64,000 bases of DNA, taken from the NCBI RefSeq assembly GCF_025460805.1, contig NZ_JAMXFJ010000004.1:85633-149632 (forward strand). The letters run 5' to 3'. This DNA comes from Microvirga sesbaniae. Its GTDB lineage: Bacteria; Pseudomonadota; Alphaproteobacteria; Rhizobiales; Beijerinckiaceae. Made by a program: the position numbers and the translations under genes. This document shows, in pieces, positions 1 through 11,300 of the stretch; position 1 is the first letter of the stretch; every line of letters begins with the position of its first letter. Under the pieces are notes generated by a model. That model did not search any database. It saw nothing but the letters and a program-made list of their open reading frames with translations, and was not told where the DNA came from.

Positions 1-22
1 ATAGACCTTGAGTGAAGACGAA

Positions 23-48
23 GGAGACGGCAGTCAGCGACCGTCTCC
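23..48. terminator. Hairpin upstream of dnaA, probable terminator of the preceding gene
   Basis: An 8-bp perfect inverted repeat (GGAGACGG / CCGTCTCC) around a 10-base loop lies before dnaA and is followed by an A/T-richer stretch. In many alphaproteobacteria rpsT precedes dnaA, so this may end that gene, but the gene itself is outside the window. Confidence 0.5.
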
Positions 49-195
49 ACTTAAAAGCGTTCAAATAATCTTTAGTACAATTGGGGGCGCCGCGTTTTGG
101 ATAACCTGTGAGGCCTTTGTGCCTCGGTGTTCGAAACGGGTCATGCGTGGGGGTTTCCGACCTTAAAGGAGGCGGAACCTCGTGGAGGAACATTG

Positions 196-1698
196 ATGTA
201 TCGCAGCGAAGATCACCGCACCTTTGCCGCTCCCAGCGAGAACGGCATGGAGTCCCCGGGCGAGCAGACGGCATCGGATGTGTGGACGCGCGTCAAGCGC
301 CGTCTCCGGGCCGAACTGGGGGAGGATATCTTCGCGAGCTGGTTCGGACGCCTGGAGCTGGATTCGGTGATCGAGGGCTGCGCCTATCTCACCGTTCCCA
401 CCCGCTTCCTGAAAAGCTGGATCGAGTCCCACTATGCAGACCGGGTGCTGGCGGTCTACCGCTCCGAGGCCGGCGACGTGGAGCGCGTCTCCATCGGCGT
501 GCGCAACACGCTCGGACGCGATCCCGCGGCCCAGCGCCGGGTCACCGAAGCCCCACGCCCGGCTCCGACCGCCTCCATGGCGATGCCGAGCCTGGCCGGG
601 GAGATCAAATCCCCCTCGGCGGCCGCTCCCCAGGAGGAGCGGGGCGAGAACGGCGACCTCGGCGGGGCTCCGCTCGATTCCCGCCTCACCTTTGAGAGCT
701 TCATCGTCGGCCGCTCCAACGCGCTCGCTCATGCGGCCGCGGACCGGGTGGCGCACGCGCAGAACGGTCAGGCCATCTACAACCCGCTTTATCTTCATGC
801 GGGCGTAGGCCTCGGCAAGACGCATCTCCTCCATGCCATCGGCCATGAGGTGCGGGCGCAGGGCCGCCGCGTCATCTATCTGACGGCCGACCGCTTCATG
901 TACGGCTTCGTCGCCTCCCTGAAGGCGCAGACGTCCCTGGCCTTCAAGGAACGCCTTCGCGGCATTGACCTGCTCATCATCGACGACGTGCAGTTCATCC
1001 AAGGAAAGCAGATCCAGCAGGAATTCGGGCACACGCTGAACGCCCTCATCGATGCGGGCCGCCAGATCGTGATCGCCGCCGACCGGCCGCCGGCGGATCT
1101 CGAAAACCTCGACGAGCGCGTGCGCTCGCGCCTCGCAGGCGGCCTCGTGGTGGAGGTCAGCGCCCTCGACGAGGCACTGCGCACCTCCATCCTCACCACC
1201 CGGGTCGACGCCCTGAAGACAATCCATCCCACCTTCGAGGTGGGCCCGAACGTGATCGCCTACGTGGCCCGCGCCATCACGGCGAACGGACGCGACCTCG
1301 AAGGCGCCGTGAACCGCCTGCTCGCCCACGCGACTCTCACCGGCTCCGCCATCACGCTGGAGACCGCCGAGACCGCGATCCGAGACCTGGTGCGCAACCG
1401 GGAACCCAAGCGGGTAAAGATCGAGGACATCCAGAAGCTGGTGGCCTCCCGCTACAACGTCTCCCGCTCCGACATCCTCTCGGAGCGCCGCACCGCCGCC
1501 GTGGTGCGGCCGCGCCAGATCGCCATGTACCTGTCCAAGGTGCTGACGCTGCGGTCTCTGCCCGAGATCGGCCGCCGCTTCGGAGGGCGCGACCACACCA
1601 CCGTGCTCCATGCGGTGCGCAAGATCGAGAAGGCCCTGGGCGAAGACCACGCCCTCTCGGACGAGGTCGAGCTCCTCAAGCGGATGCTGCAGGAATAG
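196..1698 (+). CDS. dnaA: Chromosomal replication initiator DnaA
   Basis: Initiates chromosome replication by binding DnaA boxes and melting the origin. The protein is 500 residues from the ATG at 196, which has a GGAGGA ribosome site 6 bases upstream; an in-frame ATG at 127 lacks such a site and would add 23 unconserved residues. Visible parts are the N-terminal helicase-loading domain ([20 protein letters not shown]), a low-complexity linker, an AAA+ domain with Walker A GVGLGKTH and Walker [10 protein letters not shown], and the C-terminal DNA-binding domain with the [16 protein letters not shown] signature. It is followed by dnaN after a terminator-like hairpin. Length and motifs are normal. 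Confidence 0.98.
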   Translation: MYRSEDHRTFAAPSENGMESPGEQTASDVWTRVKRRLRAELGEDIFASWFGRLELDSVIEGCAYLTVPTRFLKSWIESHYADRVLAVYRSEAGDVERVSIGVRNTLGRDPAAQRRVTEAPRPAPTASMAMPSLAGEIKSPSAAAPQEERGENGDLGGAPLDSRLTFESFIVGRSNALAHAAADRVAHAQNGQAIYNPLYLHAGVGLGKTHLLHAIGHEVRAQGRRVIYLTADRFMYGFVASLKAQTSLAFKERLRGIDLLIIDDVQFIQGKQIQQEFGHTLNALIDAGRQIVIAADRPPADLENLDERVRSRLAGGLVVEVSALDEALRTSILTTRVDALKTIHPTFEVGPNVIAYVARAITANGRDLEGAVNRLLAHATLTGSAITLETAETAIRDLVRNREPKRVKIEDIQKLVASRYNVSRSDILSERRTAAVVRPRQIAMYLSKVLTLRSLPEIGRRFGGRDHTTVLHAVRKIEKALGEDHALSDEVELLKRMLQE

Positions 1699-1729
1699 GC
1701 CTTCGGATCCGGCCGCCGCGGGCGGACAG

Positions 1730-1748
1730 GGCCGGGCATCGCCCGGCC
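1730..1748 (+). terminator. Rho-independent terminator-like hairpin between dnaA and dnaN
   Basis: Perfect stem GGCCGGGC / GCCCGGCC with a 3-base loop, followed by a T-rich run (TTGCTTTCT). It would allow dnaN to be transcribed separately from dnaA. Confidence 0.6.
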
Positions 1749-1856
1749 TTGCTTTCTCAGGCGACAAACGCCAACATTGCTGCCCTGCTTGTCCCGTCCG
1801 AAGCTCGTCCTTCGCGGGCACGAGCCAAGAATTTCACCGAAACCAGGTGCTAGGTT

Positions 1857-2975
1857 ATGAGAGTTACCGTTGAGCGCGCCGCTCTGCTGAAGGCGCTGGG
1901 GCATGTGCACCGCGTCGTCGAGCGCCGCAACACCATTCCGATCCTGTCCAACGTCCTCCTGCGCGCGGACGAGGGATCGCTCCGCCTCAAGGCCACCGAC
2001 CTCGACATCGAGGTCACGGAGACGATCCCGGCCGAGATCACGGAAGCCGGCTCGACCACGGTGCCGGCCTACATGATCTACGACATCGTGCGCAAGCTCT
2101 CCGACGGCGCCCAGGTCTCGCTCGAAATGACCCCCGATATGGGCCAGATGCAGATCCGCTCCGGCCGCTCGCGCTTCATGCTGCAGGCGCTGCCGGAAAG
2201 CGATTTTCCGGATCTCGCCGCCGGCGACCTGCCGCACCGCTTCACGCTGGCCGCCGCCGATCTCAAGCGCCTGATCGAGAAGACGCAGTTCGCGATCTCC
2301 ACCGAGGAGACGCGCTACTATCTCAACGGAATCTATCTCCACACCCTGGATGCGGGCGGCGCCATTGTCATGCGGGCTGTCGCTACGGACGGCCATCGCC
2401 TCGCCCGGGTCGAGATCCCGGCCCCTACGGGTTCGGAAGGCATGCCCGGCGTGATCGTGCCCCGCAAGGCCGTGGCCGAGATCGTCAAGCTCGTGGAGGA
2501 CGGCTCCGAGACCATCACGGTCGAGTTGTCCTCCGCCAAGGTGCGGCTGACCTTCGACGGCGTGGTGCTGACCTCCAAGCTCATCGACGGCACCTTCCCC
2601 GACTACCAGCGCGTCATTCCCGCCGGCAACGACAAGGTGCTCGTGGTCGAGCGCGCCGATTTCTCCAAGGCCGTCGACCGCGTCTCCACCATCTCGTCCG
2701 AGCGCGGCCGCGCGGTGAAGCTCGCGCTCAACGACGGGCGCCTGACGCTCACGGTCAACAACCCGGATTCGGGCAGCGCCACGGAGGAGATCGAGGTCGA
2801 TTATGATGCGACCCCGATCGATATCGGCTTCAACGCCCGCTATCTCCTCGATATCACGGCCCAGCTCGACGGCGACACCGCCCTGTTCAAGCTGGCGGAT
2901 CCCGGCTCGCCGACCATCGTCCAGGACCGGGAAGGCGCATCGGCGCTCTACGTCCTGATGCCGATGCGCGTCTGA
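1857..2975 (+). CDS. dnaN: DNA polymerase III beta sliding clamp DnaN
   Basis: Processivity clamp that tethers DNA polymerase III to DNA. The 372-residue length is standard. The start MRVTVERAALLKALGHVHRV, the internal LKATDLDIEV segment and the C-terminal end YVLMPMRV are classic beta-clamp features, and the three repeated clamp domains fill the protein. It lies between dnaA and recF as expected in alphaproteobacteria. No oddities were seen. Confidence 0.98.
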   Translation: MRVTVERAALLKALGHVHRVVERRNTIPILSNVLLRADEGSLRLKATDLDIEVTETIPAEITEAGSTTVPAYMIYDIVRKLSDGAQVSLEMTPDMGQMQIRSGRSRFMLQALPESDFPDLAAGDLPHRFTLAAADLKRLIEKTQFAISTEETRYYLNGIYLHTLDAGGAIVMRAVATDGHRLARVEIPAPTGSEGMPGVIVPRKAVAEIVKLVEDGSETITVELSSAKVRLTFDGVVLTSKLIDGTFPDYQRVIPAGNDKVLVVERADFSKAVDRVSTISSERGRAVKLALNDGRLTLTVNNPDSGSATEEIEVDYDATPIDIGFNARYLLDITAQLDGDTALFKLADPGSPTIVQDREGASALYVLMPMRV

Positions 2976-3165
2976 TCGGCCCATGTCCAATCCGGGGCTG
3001 CAAGGCAGAACCCCGGATCGTACACAGGACGAAGCCCCCGTCATCGCCGGCCATGTGCCGGCGATCTCGGACAAGAGGAGCTTGTCCTGCATGCAGCCCG
3101 CCATGATCCCGAACCGCTTCGGCGGCGCTTGATCTTTCGCGTCCGCTCCTGAATGAAGGGGGCGC

Positions 3166-4326
3166 ATGTCCTCCTCGCCCGTTGCCGCCTCCCGAATCGC
3201 CCGCCTGATCCTCCAGGATTTCCGCACCTATGCGAGCCTGGATCTCACCGTCTCGCGCCCGCTCGTGGCGCTCGTGGGCGAGAATGGTGCCGGAAAGACC
3301 AACGTGCTCGAGGCGATCTCGCTCTTCATGCCCGGGCGGGGCCTGCGGCGCGCCGAGCTCGGCGAGATGGCGCGGAACGAGGGGCCGGGCTCGTTCGCCG
3401 TTTCCGTGACCCTCGACGCGCCCTATGGCGAGCATCGCCTCGGCACGGGAGTGGAACCTCAGCATGAAGGCTCCCGTGCGTCGCGGGTCTGCCGCATCGA
3501 CGGCATGCCCGCCTCCTCGCCGACGGCCTTCGCCGAGTATCTGCGCATCGTCTGGCTCACGCCCGACCTCGATGCCCTGTTCCGCGGACCCGCCGGTGAC
3601 CGTCGGCGCTTCCTCGATCGTCTCGTGCTCGCGGTCGACGCGGAGCACGGGACGCGGGTGAATGCCCTGGAGCGGGCGCTCCGCTCCCGCAACCGGGTGC
3701 TCGAGGACAATCCGGACGACCGCCTGTGGCTCGACGCGCTCGAACGCGAGGTGGCGGAACTCGCCATCGCGGTCGTCGCCGCCCGCCGCGAAACCGTGGA
3801 GCGGCTGGCGAGCCTCATCCTCGAAACCCGCGAGGAGGAATCCCCTTTCCCCTTCGCCACGATGGGTCTGGAGGGCGAACTCGATGCGCTCGTGGCCACC
3901 CTGCCGGCGGTCGATGCCGAGGACCGCTACCGGGCGATCCTGCGGGACCACCGGCACCGCGACCGGGCAGCCGGGCGCACCCTCGTCGGGCCTCAGGCCT
4001 CGGATCTGCTCGTGCGCCATGGGCCCAAGGACATTCCGGCCAACACGGCGTCCACGGGCGAGCAGAAGGCGCTGCTGATCGGGCTCGTGCTCGCCCATGC
4101 CCGGCTCGTCGCGAGCATGAGCGGAATCGCCCCCTTCGTGCTACTCGACGAGGTCGCGGCCCATCTCGATCCCCGCCGCCGGGCGGGTCTCTACGACGCG
4201 CTCGAATCCCTCGGCGGGCAGGTCTGGATGACGGGAGCGGATCCTGGCCTGTTCGCCGGGCTGCAGGGCCGGGCCGATCTGCTGCAGGTGTCAGCCGGCG
4301 TGATCGAACCCATCACAACTCCTTGA
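3166..4326 (+). CDS. recF: DNA replication/repair protein RecF
   Basis: SMC-like ATPase that loads RecA at gaps through RecOR. The 386-residue protein has Walker A GENGAGKTN near residue 40, the signature region TSTGEQKALLIGLVLAHA and Walker B FVLLDEVAAHLDPRRR near the C-terminus. The start ATG at 3166 follows a G-rich ribosome site (GAAGGGGGCGC). It follows dnaN by about 190 bases and precedes a LysE-type gene. Length and motifs are typical. Confidence 0.97.
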   Translation: MSSSPVAASRIARLILQDFRTYASLDLTVSRPLVALVGENGAGKTNVLEAISLFMPGRGLRRAELGEMARNEGPGSFAVSVTLDAPYGEHRLGTGVEPQHEGSRASRVCRIDGMPASSPTAFAEYLRIVWLTPDLDALFRGPAGDRRRFLDRLVLAVDAEHGTRVNALERALRSRNRVLEDNPDDRLWLDALEREVAELAIAVVAARRETVERLASLILETREEESPFPFATMGLEGELDALVATLPAVDAEDRYRAILRDHRHRDRAAGRTLVGPQASDLLVRHGPKDIPANTASTGEQKALLIGLVLAHARLVASMSGIAPFVLLDEVAAHLDPRRRAGLYDALESLGGQVWMTGADPGLFAGLQGRADLLQVSAGVIEPITTP

Positions 4327-4388
4327 TGGCCTTCGAGGCCGCCTGGCCTTATGCTGGCGGCAACATTGTCTCTCCGGGCGTCACGACC

Positions 4389-5003
4389 ATGGACCTTGCA
4401 GGCCTGCTGCTCTTCTCCTCCGCCCTCTTCATCGCTGCCGCGTCGCCGGGCCCCGGGGTCGCGGCCATCGTCGGACGTGTCCTCGGCCGCGGGCCCAAGG
4501 AGACCGTGGCCTTCAGCATCGGCGTGGCCCTCGGCGACGTGGTCTGGCTGACCTGCGCGATCCTCGGGCTCGCGGCCCTGGCCCAGGCCTTCCACGAGGT
4601 GTTCCTGGTCATCAAATATGCCGGCGCCGCCTATCTGCTCTACATCGCCTACAAGATCTGGACGGCCCCGGCGCTCGCCAAGGACGTTCGGGCGGACAGG
4701 CGGGCCGAGCACCCGGCCAAGCTCCTCCTCGGCGGGCTTGCGCTCACCCTGGGCAACCCGAAGACGATCGTCTTCTACCTCGCGCTCCTGCCCACGATCC
4801 TCGATCTCACCCGGATCTCGCTGCTGGGCTATGCCGAACTGGTGGCCGCGACCCTGACCGTGCTGGGCGTGGTCTTCGCCGGCTATATCGTGCTCGCCGC
4901 CCGGGCCCGGCAGCTCTTCACCACGCCGCGGGCGGTCCGGATCCTCAACCGCACCACGGGCGCCCTGCTGGCCGGGGCGGCGGCCGCCGTTGCGTCACGG
5001 TGA
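4389..5003 (+). CDS. LysE/RhtB-family amino-acid exporter
   Basis: An inner-membrane exporter of about 204 residues. The N-terminus carries the family signature SPGPGVAAIVGR after a first hydrophobic helix, then GVALGDVVWL, a central LGNPKTIVFYLALLP segment and further membrane helices, giving the usual six-helix layout. The start at 4389 gives the normal LysE N-terminus; an in-frame ATG at 4326 overlaps the recF stop (TGATG) and would add 21 residues, so coupling to recF is possible. The substrate cannot be told from sequence. Its place between recF and gyrB is unusual compared with the textbook order but fits as a small inserted gene. Confidence 0.9.
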   Translation: MDLAGLLLFSSALFIAAASPGPGVAAIVGRVLGRGPKETVAFSIGVALGDVVWLTCAILGLAALAQAFHEVFLVIKYAGAAYLLYIAYKIWTAPALAKDVRADRRAEHPAKLLLGGLALTLGNPKTIVFYLALLPTILDLTRISLLGYAELVAATLTVLGVVFAGYIVLAARARQLFTTPRAVRILNRTTGALLAGAAAAVASR

Positions 5004-5133
5004 AGGTCCCCGCGGCCTGAGGCCATGGACCGCTCCTGAAACGGCCCGATTCGGCGGTTTTTGGTGGATTTTTCCGCCCCGTGACGCGCGCGCGTAGGCC
5101 CATGGGGGTGAAATTTCAACCATTCATCCCTAA

Positions 5134-7629
<2,496 letters not shown>

Positions 7630-7650
7630 TCGCGTCCTGTTGTGTTCCGG

Positions 7651-7724
7651 AAACCAATTAGACCCCAAAAGAAACCAGTTAGGGTTCGTTTGAGAACTGA
7701 TTAAGCTGGTTTTTGGACCATTAG
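7651..7724. repeat. Cluster of short direct and inverted repeats next to gyrB
   Basis: AAACCAATTAG at 7651-7661 and AAACCAGTTAG at 7672-7682 are spaced 21 bp apart. An inverted relative (AACTGATTAAGCTGGTTT) lies at 7695-7712 and GGACCATTAG at 7715-7724. TGT triplets lie just upstream at 7638-7645. Repeats of this kind near a TGT are what a TnsB-bound Tn7-like end looks like, but no matching second end was found, so the role is not established. Confidence 0.4.
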
Positions 7725-7799
7725 CCAAATAAGGCGAAGTTTCCAGAAATCTCCCGAAAAGGTCTGGCATCAAGCAAATAGCACGGGATTTGAATTGCC

Positions 7800-7826
7800 A
7801 CGGTGCGCCCTCTAAAGGCGCGCCGT
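7800..7826 (+). terminator. Strong hairpin downstream of gyrB
   Basis: A 10-bp stem (ACGGTGCGCC / GGCGCGCCGT, one G-T wobble) with a 7-base loop, followed by a moderately T-rich stretch. It could terminate gyrB transcription, 170 bases past the stop. If it is native to gyrB, any inserted element would begin to its right rather than at the repeats at 7651. Confidence 0.45.
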
Positions 7827-8072
7827 TCTGTTATTCAAGGGAAGAGTTAGGCACGGATCTCACCGCGGAGACAGTCGCTCAACAGCGACGGCTTCACACC
7901 AATGCGCCTAAACGCTATTACATGTTACTGAGCCGACTTGGGTGCAGTTGAGAGATAAGGCGGTCATGGATGGGGCCGGCTATCCGGCCAAGCTCTGGCA
8001 CAGTTCAAGATCACCCAAGCCGTCTCAATAATTATGCAGCTTCTCAGGAGGGCTACGAACCTATCGTCGTTC

Positions 8073-8327
8073 CTAGAGCAACGGCGGTTCTGACAGAGCC
8101 AGTGCGATGACACTATCTCTTTGTCCCAGAAGCACTTCCCATCGCGAATCGTTATCCAATGCTGGGCGCGTTGCTCTAGCGACATAGTTGATCCTGCCGA
8201 CAACCCAATTTTGCGCAGTGCTTTGCACGATTCCCAACAAACTACATTCCACGAATGGATAAAGTAACCGCAATGCGCTAATGCCAATCACTGTGCCGAT
8301 TACGATTGGGAGCGTATCCTGGCTCAT
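8073..8327 (-). CDS. Possible small membrane protein divergent from the hydrolase gene
   Basis: An 84-residue reading frame starting MSQDTLPIVIG, with one hydrophobic segment (about residues 6-25) that could cross the membrane and a polar C-terminal half. It starts 31 bases from the divergent hydrolase gene, behind a weak GGGATGAG site. I do not recognise it. The rest of 7827-8357 holds no convincing gene; an overlapping reverse frame at 7964-8287 looks random, and there is a small perfect hairpin (GTCGCT / AGCGAC) near 7873-7888. Confidence 0.25.
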   Translation of the reverse strand: MSQDTLPIVIGTVIGISALRLLYPFVECSLLGIVQSTAQNWVVGRINYVARATRPALDNDSRWEVLLGQRDSVIALALSEPPLL

Positions 8328-8357
8328 CTCATCCCAAAGACTACAAACTTTGACGAC

Positions 8358-11300
8358 GTGCATACGCACGTGCTGTTTTTGCATGGGCTGCGCGGCAAGA
8401 TCGAAGAAACTTGGATGACGTCCGGCCGCAACCCGGAGTTATGGGCCACTTGGCTTCAGTCCGACCGAAACGGAGTTGCCGTATGGATGGTCGGATATGA
8501 TGCGCCAGCAACGAGATGGGGCGGCACCGCAATGCATCTCGCAGATCGGGCCGATAACATCCTCGCCCGTCTCTTGGCCGAACCCGCGCTCCGAGTTGGA
8601 AACATTATGTTCGTGGCGCACAGCTTGGGTGGCTTGGTTGTCAAACAAATCCTGCGCAATGCAGAGCGCAGATCCAAGAACGAACCGGATGTTGAGCAAT
8701 TTCTGCATCGTGTCCGGCGCGTGGCATTCCTTGGTACGCCACACTCCGGAGCGGACTTAGCCGGGGTCGCGAATCTTCTGAAACTGATTGTTCGCCCATC
8801 GGCGGCAACCTTAGGCCTAAAGCGCAACGATCCCGCTTTGCGGGACCTTAACCTCTGGTACCGTGCCTACGTGCGCAAAAACGCACTCGATAGTTTAGTT
8901 CTTTTCGAGACGAGGCGAATGGGACTCTTTGGCACAGTAGTAAAGGCAGATAGTTCTGATCCTGGCTTGCCAAGCGATCCCATACCTGTCGATTGCGATC
9001 ACGATGCCCTTACTAGGCCCAAGGATCGTGGGTCCGATGTCTATATACATATCCGAGACTTCGTCTCGCGGCCATTGGCTGGGGAACACCGTGACATGGT
9101 GGTGGAGGCGCAGCTTCGTGCACTGACTAATGAGACACGTGTACAAGGCGAGCAATTTGCCAGGTCCCTCGAGACCATGGCTCATGCACTAGGCTCTCAG
9201 GCAGAAGCTCTGTCCCGCGCTGGAGCAATAGCGCCGCAGCCAATTGGCATCATTGATACAGAAGCGCAAAAGCGGCTCGAGAGACTGCTTAAATCTCGGT
9301 TCTACGGCGAATTTAATTCATCTGAAGAAGCGGATAGGCTTGCTAACGCTGTATTAGGTGGTGAACTGTCCTCCCTCGCTCCAGATCGCAAGGTCGAAAT
9401 CCTTAGCTGGTGCGCACGTATCCTTGCCTTCAAATCGATGGAGAAGGCCGGAGATTATTTAGAGCACGCCCGCATCCTTGGAAGTTCTGCGCAGCTAAAC
9501 ATAGCTGAGGCTATACTCTTATCCACGATGGACGAGAGTAGAGCCCTTGAGCGCTTGGCTTGCTTCGACATGCCAGAGGCTCGAACCGGCGGGTTGGTTA
9601 TACTAATAAATAAGCACGGATCAAAAAGGGCCTTGGCATGGCTGGCGGGGGCAAACATCCCAATACGGGACTTGGATTCCGAGGGAAAATTCTTTGTCAT
9701 CCACAGTCAGCTGGAAAATGAGGATTGGGAAGCTGCGCTGACAGCAGCTAGCACGCTCTCGGACGCAGATTACGAGCGTACACCAATCTTACTGCACGTG
9801 GCCGCAAGTGCCCATTTAGTTCAAGCCGTGCCAGAAGAGCTTAGGGCTTTATCTCTCCAACAGTTGCCCTTCGATGCTCGATCGTTTCCACTATCCGCTG
9901 AAGTGAACGCACTTGATCGTCGCCGCGAGGCAAGGGATTTATACTCGAAGTCTGCGGAGGCGGCTCGATCCCTAGGATTGGAGTACTTCGCGAAGGGCGC
10001 TGAGGATACAGCACTTTGGCTAGGACTGCGCGATCCTGAAATGCAGCTAGCAGCGCGATCAGAGCTCGAGATTAGCATGCGTTCTGTAGCTGACTCACTT
10101 CGGCGCCTGCCTCTCGCTTTGCAGTTTGACGTTAAGGTCGATCTTGGTGCGGTCGAACGAGAGATAGATCGCCAGACGATTCTCTCTGCTGGAACATCAA
10201 TCGATGCAGCCGTCGCTCGTCTCGCCTTGGCTTTTACTCAAAAGAACCCTGCTGGAGTGGCAGACTATATCGCCCATCATCGAGATCAACTAGAGCGTCA
10301 TATCAGGGGAATCGACCTCTTGGAGGTTGATATGCTCGTACAGTCTGGTCAGAGGCAACGGGCTGAGCAGCGTCTCGACGAACTAACAAGGGCAGGTCTC
10401 TCGCACGCGCGAGATACGGCGCTTCGTCGAATAATTGCAGAGTCTACATCTAGCGATCTGGTGGAACAGCGCGAAGCGGAATTCGTACGCTCTGGGTTGA
10501 TTGGAGATCTAGTCAAACTCGTGGATGCGCTGGAGGAGCGCAAAGATTGGCACCGGCTTAGCGAGTTTGCACAACTACTTTTTGAAAGAACACAGGATCT
10601 ATCAGACGCAATACGTGTCTCTAGAGCTCTCTACGAAGACGGCCAGTATGATCAGCTAATTGAATTTACTACCCGGCACAACAATCTTATTACTCAGTCT
10701 GAGGTGTTGCAAACCTTCCGGTGTTGGTCGTTGTACCAGAGTGGCGCATTAGTCGATGCATATGAACTACTGAAGGACCTTCGTTCTAAGCGTGATGATC
10801 CTAGCGATCGCCAGATGTTGGTCAGCATCGCCATTGCGTCAGGGAATTGGGAGGCATTACTCGCCTTCGTCGAAGAGGAGTGGAATCACCGGGAAACTCG
10901 GAGTGCAGAGGAACTTGTGCGGGCTGCACAGCTAGCCAAGGCACTGCGATCCTTGCGGCTGAAGGATCTTCTGTACGAGGCCGCTAGGAAGGGAGCAGAT
11001 GACCCAGCGGTATTAGTTGGATGCTACTCTATCGCCATAGAAGCAGGAGTCGACGAAACAGCTGATATTGCAAGCTGGATCCAAACTGCGGCGAAATTCT
11101 CAGGCGAGAATGGACCCGTTCGCCAAGTGTCATTGCGAGATATGCTCGACATGAATCCCGGCTGGGAGAAACACGAACGCGAGACGTGGACAAAACTCGA
11201 AGCAGGCGAACTTCCACTGTTCGCGGCAGCGAAACTTCTTAATCGCACTCTCGTAAGCCTCGTCCTCCAGCCAGCTCTGGCAAACCGCATTGAGCCCGAT

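Noticed and set aside
163..1821. Long reverse reading frame over dnaA (552 codons) and similar long reverse frames over dnaN, recF, gyrB, copA and the M20 genes
   Set aside because: Shadows of genuine genes in high-G+C DNA; the forward products are recognisable and the reverse ones are low-complexity His/Arg/Leu-rich.
7780..7830. tRNA-like 3' end on the minus strand (ATTCAAATCCC) as an insertion site
   Set aside because: The T-stem does not pair and no acceptor or anticodon arms could be drawn; the sequence is better read as a simple hairpin.
7964..8287. 107-residue reverse frame after gyrB
   Set aside because: Residue content looks random (many Cys/Trp/Arg), no ribosome site, and it overlaps a better small frame.
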